Shown here piece by piece: positions 6,869 through 15,813 of a stretch of DNA of 64,000 bases. Position 1 is the first letter of the stretch, and each line of letters begins with the position of its first letter. The notes beneath the pieces were generated by a model. It did not search any database and was not told where the DNA came from. It saw only the letters and a list, made by a program, of their open reading frames with translations. Origin of the DNA: an uncultured Selenomonas sp. (GTDB lineage: Bacteria; Bacillota; Negativicutes; Selenomonadales; Selenomonadaceae); contig CAKPXP010000001.1 in the NCBI GenBank assembly GCA_934202005.1, positions 248,001 to 312,000 on the forward strand, in the 5' to 3' direction. A program made the position numbers and the translations under genes.

Positions 6869-8209
6869 ATGAAGATTATCGATGGAAAAGTTCACCGTTT
6901 CGTTGAACTAATAGTATACGGATGCCAGATGAACGTCAGTGACGCGGAGCGCATGGAGGGGCAGCTCGAGACGATCGGCTATGAGCCGACAGAGGAGATG
7001 ACAGAGGCGGATCTCATCCTCATCAACACCTGCTGTGTGCGGGAGAGCGCGGAGGACCGCGTCTATGGGAAGATCGGTGAGATCAAGCATCTCAAGGAGA
7101 AGAATCCCGCGCTGATCTTCGGCATCACGGGCTGCATGGCGCAGAAGGAGGGCGAGGCGCTGATACGCCGCGCGCCGCATATCGATTTTGTGCTCGGCAC
7201 GAACAAGGTACATGAGCTCACGCGCGTTGTGCAGGAGATCGCGGCGGAGCGCGGCCATGTCGTCGACGTGCAGCCAGGCGAGACGGAACTTCCCGAGGGC
7301 GGGCCTGTCGCGCGCCAGAACAAGTTCTCTGTCTGGGTGCCCATCATGTACGGCTGCAATAATTTCTGCACGTATTGCATCGTGCCCTATGTGCGCGGCC
7401 GCGAGCGCAGCCGCCGTCCTGAGGATGTCGTCGCCGAGGTGCGCGAGGCCGTCCGCCAGGGGGCGAAGGAGGTCACGCTGCTCGGACAGAACGTGAACTC
7501 CTACGGCAAGGATCACAAGCTGGCCGATTTTGCTGACCTGCTCAAGATGGTGGACGCGGTGCCGGGCATCGAGCGCGTGCGCTTCATGACATCGCATCCG
7601 AAGGACCTCTCGGACAAACTCATCGAGACGATCCGGACCGGTAGGCATATCTGCGAGCACATCCATCTGCCCGTGCAGTACGGCAGCGACCGCATCCTGC
7701 GGGCGATGCACCGCATCTACACGGTGGCGGACTATCGCGCGCTCGTCGGGCGCATCCGCGCGGCGCTGCCCGAGGTCAGTCTCACGACGGATCTCATCGT
7801 GGGGTTCCCCGGCGAGACGGAGGAGGATTTCGCGCAGATGCTCGCGTTCCTTGAGGAGATCCGCTATGACTCCGCTTATACGTTCCTCTACTCGAAGCGT
7901 TCGGGGACGCCGGCGGCGGAAATGGCTGACCAAGTGCCGGAGGCACTGAAGCATGAGCGGCTCGAGCGGCTCATGGCGGTGCAGGATGCCATCAGCCGCG
8001 AGAAGAATGAGGCGCTCAAGGGGCGTACGCTCGAGGTGCTCGTCGAGGGACCGAGCAAGCATGACGCAGCGGTCTGGAGCGGGCGGACGCGCACGAACAA
8101 GCTCGTGCTCTTCCCGCACGGCGCAGAGCAGCCGGGCGATCTTGTGGAAGTGAACATCACGCACCCGCAGACGTGGGTGCTCAAGGGCGAAACGGTGGCG
8201 AGCCGCTGA
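6869..8209 (+). CDS. miaB: tRNA-2-methylthio-N6-dimethylallyladenosine synthase
   Basis: A radical-SAM methylthiotransferase that adds the 2-methylthio group to i6A37 of tRNAs. The N-terminal UPF0004 domain carries three cluster cysteines (YGCQMN near 19, NTCCVRES near 54, TGCMAQ near 90). The radical-SAM cluster CNNFCTYC is at about 163-170, and a TRAM domain fills the last 65 residues. At 446 residues it is of normal length. The first 20 or so codons use rare triplets for this genome (CTA ATA GTA), whereas the rest is strongly GC3-biased. The ribosome binding site is weak. It lies 86 bp upstream of mutS. Confidence 0.95.
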   Translation: MKIIDGKVHRFVELIVYGCQMNVSDAERMEGQLETIGYEPTEEMTEADLILINTCCVRESAEDRVYGKIGEIKHLKEKNPALIFGITGCMAQKEGEALIRRAPHIDFVLGTNKVHELTRVVQEIAAERGHVVDVQPGETELPEGGPVARQNKFSVWVPIMYGCNNFCTYCIVPYVRGRERSRRPEDVVAEVREAVRQGAKEVTLLGQNVNSYGKDHKLADFADLLKMVDAVPGIERVRFMTSHPKDLSDKLIETIRTGRHICEHIHLPVQYGSDRILRAMHRIYTVADYRALVGRIRAALPEVSLTTDLIVGFPGETEEDFAQMLAFLEEIRYDSAYTFLYSKRSGTPAAEMADQVPEALKHERLERLMAVQDAISREKNEALKGRTLEVLVEGPSKHDAAVWSGRTRTNKLVLFPHGAEQPGDLVEVNITHPQTWVLKGETVASR

Positions 8210-8223
8210 GCCCGCGGATATGC

Positions 8224-8252
8224 GGCAGGGCCTCAGATCTGGAGGCCCTGCC
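8224..8252 (+). terminator. Strong hairpin between miaB and mutS
   Basis: An 11-bp perfect stem GGCAGGGCCTC/GAGGCCCTGCC with loop AGATCTG. No U-run follows, so it may be an mRNA-stabilizing or partial attenuator structure rather than a full terminator. Confidence 0.45.
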
Positions 8253-8295
8253 GTTGCTGCCGTGAGGGCGGCAGAATGGCAGAGGAGGCCGAAAC

Positions 8296-10899
8296 GTGGA
8301 ACTTACGCCGATGATGCAGCAATACCAGGCGACAAAGCAACAGCATCCCGATGAGATTCTCTTCTTCCGCTTGGGGGATTTCTATGAGATGTTTTTCGAG
8401 GATGCGGAGCTCGCGGCACGGGAACTGGGACTCACGCTCACGAGCCGCAGCGGGAACAAGGACAAGGCGCCGATGTGCGGCGTCCCTTACCATGCGGCGG
8501 AGAGCTATATCAACAAGCTCATCCACAAGGGCTACAAGGTCGCCATCGCCGAGCAGATCGGCGACCCGAAGGCCAAGGGGCTCACGAAGCGCGAGGTCAT
8601 CAAGATCGTCACGCCGGGCACGGTGCTCTCGGAGTCCGTGCTCACGGACGCGGCGAATAACTACATCGCGCTCCTCTATGAACAAGGAGAGCGTATCCTC
8701 CTCGCAGGCGCGGACATCTCGACAGGCGAGTGCTTCTACGGCATCTATACGGGCGGCAGCCGCCTGCAGACGCTCTTCGACGAGCTCTATCGTCGGCAGG
8801 TGTCGGAACTCTTACTGGCAGGGGAGCTTTCGTTCCGCAAGCAGCTCGACGCGTTCGTGGGACTGCGCCTCCCGCAGTGTACGTATACGCAGCTCGCGGG
8901 CATTTCGGCGCAGGTCGAGGATCGTCTCGTCGAGCATTTCACGGCGGACGAGCGCCCGGAGGACAGGGCCGCGCAGGAGGCGGTCGCGACGCTGCTCGAC
9001 TACCTGCATGATACCGTGATGACGGATCTCTCGCATATCTCGCATCTCACGTATCTCGACGCGAGCGAGAATCTCGTGCTCGATACGTATACGCTGCGCA
9101 ATCTCGAGGTCACGCGCAACCTGCGCGACGGCGGCAAGAAGGACACGCTGCTCGATGTGCTCGATTTCACGGAGACGGCGATGGGGAGCCGTCTGCTCAA
9201 GCAGTGGCTGGAGGCCCCGCTTCTGAGCATTGTCGCCATCGACCGGCGTCTCGATGCCGTGCAGGAGTTGGTAGAGGATTTCGGCCTGCGCGGGGCGCTC
9301 GCGGACGGACTCAAGGACATCCGCGACTTCGAGCGGCTGCTCACGCGCATCGAGGTCGGTACGGCGAACGCGCGCGATCTCGTGGCGCTCAGGCTCTCGC
9401 TCGCGTGCCTGCCGGGCATCCGGGAGACGCTCGCGGACGTGCGAGCGCAGCTCCTCCGGGAGACGACGGAGCGCGTCATGACATTCGATGAGGTGACGGA
9501 GCTCCTCGCGCGCGCCATCGTCGATGAGCCGGGCATCTCGCTGCGCGAGGGCGGCATCATCAAGGACGGCTACGATGCGGAGCTCGACGAGTACCGCCGC
9601 ATCGCGCATGACAGCAAGTCCATGCTGCAGGAAATCGAGGAGCGAGAGAAACAGGAAACGGGTATCAAGTCGCTCAAAATCGGCTACAACAAGGTATTCG
9701 GCTACTATATCGAGGTGCGCAACAGCGGCGCGGATCTCGTGCCCGACCGCTATATCCGCAAGCAGACGCTTGCGAATGCCGAGCGCTATATCACGGAGGA
9801 GCTCAAGGCGTTCGAGACGAAGATCCTCGGCGCGCAGGAGAAGATCGTCCAGATCGAGTACCGCCTGTTCACGGAGGTGCGCGAGCGCATCAAGCAGGAG
9901 CTGCCGGGCATCCAGCAGACGGCGCATGCCATCGCGGTGCTCGATGTGCTCCGGAGCTTCGCGGAGGCGGCTGTGAGCTACAACTACGTCCGGCCGCAGC
10001 TGCGCCCTGAGGGAGGCATCTCCATCAAGGACGGCCGCCATCCGCTCGTCGAGCGCATCCTCACGCGCGACCTCTTCGTGCCGAACGATACGGAGCTCAA
10101 CCACAGGGACTGCGAGATCATGCTCATCACGGGGCCGAACATGGCGGGCAAGTCGACGTATATGCGCCAGGTCGCGTTGCTTGCGCTCATGGCGCAGGTC
10201 GGCAGCTTCCTGCCGGCGCGCGAGGCCGTGCTCTCGCCGGTCGACCGCATCTTCACGCGCATCGGTGCGAGCGACGATCTCGTGAGTGGGCAGAGCACCT
10301 TCATGGTGGAGATGAACGAGGTCGCGCAGATCCTCAAGTACGCGACGCGCGACAGCCTCGTGATTCTCGACGAGATCGGCCGCGGCACGAGCACGTTCGA
10401 CGGCATGAGCATCGCGCGCGCCGTCGTCGAGTACATCGAGAAGAAGATTCACGCGCAGACGCTCTTCGCGACGCATTACCACGAGCTCACGGAGATGGCG
10501 GATGATAAGATCAAGAATTTCTGCGTCGCCGTCAAGGAACGCGGCGCGCAGGTCGCGTTCCTGCGGCGCATCGTGCCGGGGGCCGCGGACAAGTCGTACG
10601 GCATTCATGTCGCGCGGCTTGCGGGCCTGCCGAAGACGGTCACGAAGCGGGCGGAGGCGCTGCTCGCCGCGCTCGAGGCCAAGCAGGAGAAAGTGCAGGC
10701 CGCCGAGACAGACGGACGGGAGGAGACTGCTGCGCCGCCCACGCAGATCGATGCGGCGCTGGGCATGGGCTCGCTTTTCGGCAGTACGCTGCGCGAGGCG
10801 CTTTGCTCGCTCGATATCATGACCATGACGCCGCTCGAGGCGCTCAATGAGCTCTATCGTCTGCAGGAGCAGGCGAAAGGAGAGGAGGGACGCGCATGA
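8296..10899 (+). CDS. mutS: DNA mismatch repair ATPase MutS
   Basis: An 867-residue mismatch-recognition protein. The N-terminal mismatch-contact motif FYEMF is at about residues 29-33. Core, clamp and connector domains follow, then the ABC-type ATPase with Walker A GPNMAGKST at about 613-621 and the downstream DEIGRGTSTFDG signature. Start is GTG 8296 with AGAGGAGG 7 nt upstream. The TGA overlaps the mutL ATG (ATGA), so the two mismatch-repair genes are translationally coupled. The C-terminal region contains a Glu/Ala/Thr-rich linker and a short tetramerization-like tail. Confidence 0.97.
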   Translation: MELTPMMQQYQATKQQHPDEILFFRLGDFYEMFFEDAELAARELGLTLTSRSGNKDKAPMCGVPYHAAESYINKLIHKGYKVAIAEQIGDPKAKGLTKREVIKIVTPGTVLSESVLTDAANNYIALLYEQGERILLAGADISTGECFYGIYTGGSRLQTLFDELYRRQVSELLLAGELSFRKQLDAFVGLRLPQCTYTQLAGISAQVEDRLVEHFTADERPEDRAAQEAVATLLDYLHDTVMTDLSHISHLTYLDASENLVLDTYTLRNLEVTRNLRDGGKKDTLLDVLDFTETAMGSRLLKQWLEAPLLSIVAIDRRLDAVQELVEDFGLRGALADGLKDIRDFERLLTRIEVGTANARDLVALRLSLACLPGIRETLADVRAQLLRETTERVMTFDEVTELLARAIVDEPGISLREGGIIKDGYDAELDEYRRIAHDSKSMLQEIEEREKQETGIKSLKIGYNKVFGYYIEVRNSGADLVPDRYIRKQTLANAERYITEELKAFETKILGAQEKIVQIEYRLFTEVRERIKQELPGIQQTAHAIAVLDVLRSFAEAAVSYNYVRPQLRPEGGISIKDGRHPLVERILTRDLFVPNDTELNHRDCEIMLITGPNMAGKSTYMRQVALLALMAQVGSFLPAREAVLSPVDRIFTRIGASDDLVSGQSTFMVEMNEVAQILKYATRDSLVILDEIGRGTSTFDGMSIARAVVEYIEKKIHAQTLFATHYHELTEMADDKIKNFCVAVKERGAQVAFLRRIVPGAADKSYGIHVARLAGLPKTVTKRAEALLAALEAKQEKVQAAETDGREETAAPPTQIDAALGMGSLFGSTLREALCSLDIMTMTPLEALNELYRLQEQAKGEEGRA

Positions 10900-12833
10900 G
10901 CATCATCCATGTACTCGATGACAAGACCATCAACAAAATCGCGGCGGGAGAGGTCGTCGAGCGCCCGGCCTCCGTTGTCAAGGAGCTCGTCGAGAACTCC
11001 ATCGACGCGGGCGCGACGAAGATCGAGGTGGAGATCCTCGCGGGCGGAACGAGCTTTATGCGCGTGACGGACAACGGCAAGGGCATGAGCCGCGAGGACG
11101 CCGAGCTCGCCATCCTGCGCCACGCGACGAGCAAGATCCGCGAGGCGGGGGACCTCTCGACTGTGGGGACGCTGGGCTTCCGCGGCGAGGCACTGCCGAC
11201 GATCGCCGCCGTCTCGCGCTTCCGCATGAAGACGCGCGAGGCGGACGCAGATCTCGGCACGCAGGTCGAGATCAGCGGCGGCAAGACGCCGGATATCCGC
11301 GAGACGGGGACGAGCCTCGGCACGACGATACAGGTCGAGGATCTCTTCTTCAATACGCCGGCGCGCAAGAAATTCCTCAAGACGAATCATACGGAGGGGG
11401 CGCGCATCAACGATTTCATCGTAAAGCTCGCGCTCTCGCATCCGGAGATTGCGTTCCGTTTCCTCAACAACAACAAGATGGCGCTGCTGACGCCGGGGAA
11501 CGGCAGTCTCTACGATACGGTCAAGGCCATCTACGGCGCGCATGTCGCGGATGCGCTGCTCGCGCTTTTCTTTGCAAATGAGGCGGAGGGCATCCGCATC
11601 GAAGGCTTCATCACGAAGCCTTCGATGCTCAAGAGCAGCCGCGCCTGGCAGACGCTCATCGTCAACGGGCGCATCGTCGAGAGCCGCGCGCTCTCGAAGG
11701 CCATCGACAACGCCTATAAGTCTCTCGTGCCGAAGAACGGCTTCCCGCTGGCGGTGCTGGTGCTCACGGTGCCGCCGCGCACGGTGGATGTCAACGTCCA
11801 TCCGCAGAAGATCGAGATGAAGTTCGAGGATGAGGGGCTGCTCTTCAAGGCTGTCTACAAGGCTGTGCTCGATGCCGTGCGCCCTGCGCAGGATCTCGGC
11901 CTCGCGAGGGTCGCGGCGGCTGTGGAGCATCCGGAGACGCACGCCACGAGCGAGCCGCTGCGCTTCGTGCCGGCGACTGCGGCGCCGGGGCAGGCAGGCG
12001 GAGCAGGAAAGGCATGGGAGCCCTTGGGACATGTGCCCGCGTCCTTTGCGACGCCGCGGCCCGCGACCATGCCGCGCCGCGAAATGGACGCGCCGGGCTT
12101 TGCCGCCGCGCAGGCGCAGCTGCGGGAGAAGCAGGCCGTGCGCTATCCCGTGGCGGAGACAGTGACGCAGCAGGTCGCGGAACCTGCGCAGAGCGCGCAG
12201 GTTTCGCGGGAGACGGCAGATGCTTTCTGTGCGTTCGCTGGCGAAGGTGGCATCGAGCCCATCGGCCAGGTGGATCTCACCTATATCATCGCGCGGGACG
12301 CGAAGGGACTTTACATCGTCGATCAGCATGCGGCACATGAACGCATTCTCTTTGACAAGTTCTCGGCGCTTGCGGACGGCATTCCGTCGCAGCAGCTGCT
12401 TGTGCACCAGATCCTTTCGTTCGACGCACGGGAAAGCGCGCTCATCGAGGCGCACAGGGAGCTCTTCACGCAACTCGGTTTCCGCATGGAGCCGAGCGGC
12501 GAATGGGAATTCCGCCTCATGGAGATTCCCGCTGACGTACCGGCGGGAGAGGCGGAGGACATCGTGCGCGAGATCCTCGTCTCGCTCCACGACATGCACA
12601 GTGTGAGCGCGGCGGAGCTGCGCAAGGCCGCGCTCGCGACGACGGCCTGCCGCGCGGCCATCAAGGCGGGGGATGAGCTCAACCTGCGGCAGATGCAGAT
12701 GATCCTCGACGCGCTCTCGGAGACGGCGTATCCCTTCACCTGTCCGCACGGCAGGCCGACGATCCTGAAATTCAGCAGCGAGGAGCTCGCGAAGATGTTC
12801 AAGCGCACGGGGTTCGACCTCAAGAAGCGTTGA
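10896..12833 (+). CDS. mutL: DNA mismatch repair protein MutL
   Basis: A 645-residue GHKL ATPase that links MutS to downstream repair steps. The N-terminal ATP-binding motifs are clear (IAAGEVVERPASVVKELVEN near 12-31, TLGFRGEALP near 91). An Ala/Pro/Arg-rich linker spans about 350-430, and the C-terminal dimerization domain begins near DQHAAHERI. A DQHAAHERI-type motif is found in MutL proteins with endonuclease activity, so nicking activity is possible. The start overlaps the mutS stop and has a strong ribosome binding site inside mutS. miaA and hfq, which often follow mutL in Firmicutes, are not here. Confidence 0.96.
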   Translation: MSIIHVLDDKTINKIAAGEVVERPASVVKELVENSIDAGATKIEVEILAGGTSFMRVTDNGKGMSREDAELAILRHATSKIREAGDLSTVGTLGFRGEALPTIAAVSRFRMKTREADADLGTQVEISGGKTPDIRETGTSLGTTIQVEDLFFNTPARKKFLKTNHTEGARINDFIVKLALSHPEIAFRFLNNNKMALLTPGNGSLYDTVKAIYGAHVADALLALFFANEAEGIRIEGFITKPSMLKSSRAWQTLIVNGRIVESRALSKAIDNAYKSLVPKNGFPLAVLVLTVPPRTVDVNVHPQKIEMKFEDEGLLFKAVYKAVLDAVRPAQDLGLARVAAAVEHPETHATSEPLRFVPATAAPGQAGGAGKAWEPLGHVPASFATPRPATMPRREMDAPGFAAAQAQLREKQAVRYPVAETVTQQVAEPAQSAQVSRETADAFCAFAGEGGIEPIGQVDLTYIIARDAKGLYIVDQHAAHERILFDKFSALADGIPSQQLLVHQILSFDARESALIEAHRELFTQLGFRMEPSGEWEFRLMEIPADVPAGEAEDIVREILVSLHDMHSVSAAELRKAALATTACRAAIKAGDELNLRQMQMILDALSETAYPFTCPHGRPTILKFSSEELAKMFKRTGFDLKKR

Positions 12834-12870
12834 TGCGCGCACGGCCTGCGGGCGAGACTAGGAGGAACCA

Positions 12871-13683
12871 ATGGAACAGGAACAACATGGCAGCTGCCGC
12901 GCCGTCGTGACGACGAGCCGCAAGCCGCACGCGGCGAGTGAGGCGCTTGCGCGGCAGACGGCGGCACAGCTCTCGCTTCCCTATGTGCTGCGCGGTACGC
13001 TCTCAGCTGACGAGCTGCGCGCGCGCTACGGCGTCTCATGTCTGCTCGTCGCGCGTCAGGGCGGCCTGCGGCTCGAGACGCCGGAGGGGGAGCTCTTCTT
13101 TCATCCGAACATGAGCCATCTGCGCGTGAAGAACCTGCGCAAGGGGCAGAGGGACAACATGGCGGCGGCCATGGGCCTGCGCCCTGGCATGTCGGTGCTC
13201 GACGGCACGCTGGGTTTCGGCGCGGATGCCATCGTGGCGAGCTTCGTCACGGGAGAGAAGGGGTGTGTCGTCGGCATCGAGTCGAGTCCGCTCATTGAGG
13301 CGGTCGTGCATGAGGGACTCGCGCATTTTGCGGGAGAGAACGCGGTGATGACGGCGGCCATGCGGCGCATCGAGACGCACTGCGCCGACGCGCTCACATT
13401 CCTGCGCGCGCAGCCGGCAAAGAGCTTTGACGTCGTCTATTTCGATCCGATGTTCCGCCATCCGCTGCTCGCGAGCGAGAACCTCAACCCGCTGCGTTAT
13501 GCAGCGGATCACCGTGCGGCGACGCCCGAGCTCATCGCCGAGGCACGCCGTGTCGCGCGCCATCGCGTCGTGATGAAAGAGACGAGCAAGAGCGGCGAGT
13601 TCGCGCGGCTTGGCTTCCTGGAGGTCGTGGGCGGCAAGTACAGCCCCGTGCATTACGGCATTCTGCGCGTAGGAAAGTCCTGA
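12871..13683 (+). CDS. Class I SAM-dependent methyltransferase, RsmJ-like
   Basis: A 270-residue protein with a SAM-binding Rossmann domain starting near residue 103 (MSVLDGTLGFGADA), a mid-sheet Glu position in VGIES, and a DPMFRHP motif typical of the RsmJ/DUF548 rRNA m2G methyltransferase group. Members of this group methylate 16S rRNA G1516 in gammaproteobacteria; the target here is unproven. The ATG follows AGGAGG with 6 nt spacing and lies 37 bp after mutL, so it is probably in the mutSL operon. The N-terminal 90 residues probably form a substrate-recognition domain. Confidence 0.75.
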   Translation: MEQEQHGSCRAVVTTSRKPHAASEALARQTAAQLSLPYVLRGTLSADELRARYGVSCLLVARQGGLRLETPEGELFFHPNMSHLRVKNLRKGQRDNMAAAMGLRPGMSVLDGTLGFGADAIVASFVTGEKGCVVGIESSPLIEAVVHEGLAHFAGENAVMTAAMRRIETHCADALTFLRAQPAKSFDVVYFDPMFRHPLLASENLNPLRYAADHRAATPELIAEARRVARHRVVMKETSKSGEFARLGFLEVVGGKYSPVHYGILRVGKS

Positions 13684-13714
13684 CGCGACAACCGTCGCGC
13701 CCGTATGAAATCTA

Positions 13715-13743
13715 TTGCATTCTCCTTCGTACAATGATAAAAT
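13715..13743 (+). promoter_or_regulatory. Promoter upstream of the rnjA leader/ncRNA
   Basis: TTGCAT (13715-13720), a 17-nt spacer and TAAAAT (13738-13743). Transcription would begin near 13750, more than 300 nt before the rnjA start codon. Confidence 0.7.
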
Positions 13744-13749
13744 AGAACC

Positions 13750-13994
13750 TAATGAATTGAACGGACGGTAACGGAGTGCTGAAAGCGTCGGCATTCCAGA
13801 AAATTTTCTTCCAGGAACGGCAGATACGGGACGGCATGTGTAGCTGCTGCACTGGTGAGCGGTTATTTTGTGCCCTTTTTCTGTTGGGAGGACTGCGGCA
13901 GATTGCGCCGCAGGCGGTTCCTGCCGCCCGGCTTTCGGAGATCTTGCGTCCTCGCTTCCATGAACGCAGAGGCGCGGAAGCGAGGTTTCTTCTA
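13750..13994 (+). ncRNA. Structured leader or stand-alone ncRNA upstream of rnjA
   Basis: The gap between the methyltransferase and rnjA contains several RNA-like stems. GGAGTGCTGA/TCGGCATTCC (13773-13797) pairs through two G-U wobbles, CTGCGGC/GCCGCAG is at 13893-13913, and GGCGG/CCGCC is at 13913-13928. The end hairpin CCTCGCTTCC/GGAAGCGAGG (13950-13985) is followed by TTTCTTCT, like an intrinsic terminator. A promoter sits just upstream and a second weak promoter just downstream, so this could be an independent RNA of about 245 nt or a regulated 5' UTR. No known RNA family was recognised. Confidence 0.35.
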
Positions 13995-13997
13995 AAA

Positions 13998-14025
13998 TTG
14001 TTCATTCACAAGGTGTTTATATATT
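13998..14025 (+). promoter_or_regulatory. Possible second promoter directly before rnjA
   Basis: TTGTTC (13998-14003), a 16-nt spacer and TATATT (14020-14025), followed by a CATGCC/GGCATG hairpin at 14028-14041 and then the rnjA ribosome binding site. Confidence 0.35.
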
Positions 14026-14065
14026 TCATGCCAAGGCATGTACACGTTTTCGGAGGTGTAATTTT

Positions 14066-15730
14066 TTGTCGAAGGGAAATCAAAAACTGCAAATCATTCC
14101 GCTCGGCGGTTTGGGAGAGATTGGCAAGAATATGACGGTCATCCGCTATGAGGATGAGATCCTGCTCATTGATTCCGGGCTCATGTTCCCTGAGGAGGAT
14201 ATGCTCGGCATCGATCTCGTGATTCCGGATATCACGTATCTCCTCGAGAACCGCGACAAGATCAAGGCCATCGTGCTCACGCACGGCCATGAGGATCATA
14301 TCGGCGCACTGCCGTATGTGCTCAAGCAGATCAGCGTTCCGGTCTACGGCACGCGCCTCACGCTCGGCATCCTCGAGGGACGTCTCAAAGAGAACGGCGT
14401 CGACTCCTCGATGCTCCATCCCGTCATGCAGGGCGACATCATCAATGTCGGCTGCTTCAGCGTCGGTTTCATCCGTGTGAATCATTCGATTCCAGATGCG
14501 GTCGGCCTCTCCATCAAGACACCGCTCGGCATGATCGTGCATACGGGCGACTTCAAGCTCGACTATACGCCGATTGACGGCAAGATGACGGATTTCCGCC
14601 GCTTCAGCGAGCTCGGCAACAAGGGCGTGCTCGTGATGATGGCGGACTCGACGAACTCGGAGCGCGAGGGCCATACGCCGTCGGAGCGCACGGTCGGTGC
14701 GGCGTTCGACAAGGCGTTCCACAACTGCCGCAGCCGCATCATCGTCGCGACGTTCTCGTCGAACGTCCATCGCATCCAGCAGGTCATCGACACGGCGGTG
14801 CGCTATAAGCGCAAGGTGGCCGTGCTCGGCCGCAGCATGGTCAATGTCGTCAACATTTCGCTCGAGCTCGGCTACATCAACGCGCCGGAAGGCACGATCG
14901 TCGACATCGACGAGATCGGCAACTATCCGATGAGCCGGATCGTCATCATCACGACGGGCAGCCAGGGCGAACCGATGTCGGCGCTCACGCGCATGTCGAT
15001 GTCCGATCACCGCAAGGTCGGCATCGTGCCGGGCGATACGGTCATCATCTCGGCAACGCCGATTCCGGGCAACGAGAAGCTCGTCGCCAAGACCATCGAC
15101 AACCTGCTGAAGCTCGGTGCCAACGTCATTTACGGGCGCAACAAGGGCATCCATGTCTCCGGCCATGCGAGCCAGGAGGAACTCAAACTCATGCACAACC
15201 TCGTGCGGCCGAAGTTCTTCATCCCCGTGCACGGCGAGTATCATCATCTCGTGCAGCACGCGAAGCTCGCGCGCGAGCTCGGCATGCCGAAGGACCATAT
15301 CTTCATCGCGGAGAACGGCAGCGTGCTCGAGTTCACGAAGGACAAGGGTGCCATCGTTGGCAAGGTGCAGGCGGGCATGGTCATGGTCGACGGCCTCGGC
15401 GTCGGCGATGTCGGCAACATCGTGCTGCGTGATCGCCGCCAGCTCTCGCAGGATGGCATCCTCATCGTCGTCGTGACGATGGATCGCGCGACGAGCCGCG
15501 TCGTCGCGGGGCCGGATATCGTCTCGCGCGGTTTCGTCTACGTGCGCGAGTCCGAGGCGCTCATGGATGAGGCCAAGGCGCGCGTCGAGCAGGCGCTCGA
15601 AAAGTGCGAGGAGGAGAAGATCACGGAGTGGTCGACGATCAAGTCGAACGTCCGCGACGCGCTCGGCCGCTATCTCTTCGACAAGACGCGCCGCCGCCCG
15701 ATGATCCTGCCCATCATCATGGAAATGTAA
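14066..15730 (+). CDS. rnjA: Ribonuclease J
   Basis: A 554-residue metallo-beta-lactamase/beta-CASP RNase with combined 5'-3' exonuclease and endonuclease activity, central to mRNA decay in Firmicutes. The zinc-binding HxHxDH motif appears as HGHEDH near residues 73-78. Further metal-ligand histidines lie in HTGDFK and SGHASQEE, and the C-terminal domain closes the protein. The start is TTG 14066 with CGGAGGTG 7 nt upstream. It is preceded by a long structured region with its own promoter and ends before a bidirectional terminator shared with a convergent minus-strand gene. Confidence 0.93.
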   Translation: MSKGNQKLQIIPLGGLGEIGKNMTVIRYEDEILLIDSGLMFPEEDMLGIDLVIPDITYLLENRDKIKAIVLTHGHEDHIGALPYVLKQISVPVYGTRLTLGILEGRLKENGVDSSMLHPVMQGDIINVGCFSVGFIRVNHSIPDAVGLSIKTPLGMIVHTGDFKLDYTPIDGKMTDFRRFSELGNKGVLVMMADSTNSEREGHTPSERTVGAAFDKAFHNCRSRIIVATFSSNVHRIQQVIDTAVRYKRKVAVLGRSMVNVVNISLELGYINAPEGTIVDIDEIGNYPMSRIVIITTGSQGEPMSALTRMSMSDHRKVGIVPGDTVIISATPIPGNEKLVAKTIDNLLKLGANVIYGRNKGIHVSGHASQEELKLMHNLVRPKFFIPVHGEYHHLVQHAKLARELGMPKDHIFIAENGSVLEFTKDKGAIVGKVQAGMVMVDGLGVGDVGNIVLRDRRQLSQDGILIVVVTMDRATSRVVAGPDIVSRGFVYVRESEALMDEAKARVEQALEKCEEEKITEWSTIKSNVRDALGRYLFDKTRRRPMILPIIMEM

Positions 15731-15745
15731 TGTAAGGAATGAAAA

Positions 15746-15787
15746 GAGGATGCAAGCCGTGTGATCACGATCTGCATCCTCGTTTTT
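15746..15787. terminator. Terminator between rnjA and the convergent minus-strand gene
   Basis: A 9-bp stem GAGGATGCA/TGCATCCTC, with AAAA before and GTTTTTG after, so it could stop transcription from both sides. Confidence 0.75.
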
Positions 15788-15813
15788 GTTTCCTGAGAAA
15801 ACGCTGCCAACCT

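Noticed and set aside
8812-10608. Long minus-strand frame (598 codons) opposite mutS, and similar ones opposite mutL, miaB, valS, dnaE and rnjA
   Set aside because: Their composition is Arg/Leu/Asp/His-rich shadow protein produced by the strong GC3 bias of the real plus-strand genes; no ribosome binding sites or family motifs.
13685-13698. GCGAC/GTCGC hairpin after the methyltransferase gene as terminator
   Set aside because: Only 5 bp with no U-run; too weak to call.
13776-14135. 119-codon plus-strand ORF before and overlapping rnjA
   Set aside because: No ribosome binding site, Cys/Arg/Phe-rich random composition, and it covers the structured leader and the start of rnjA.
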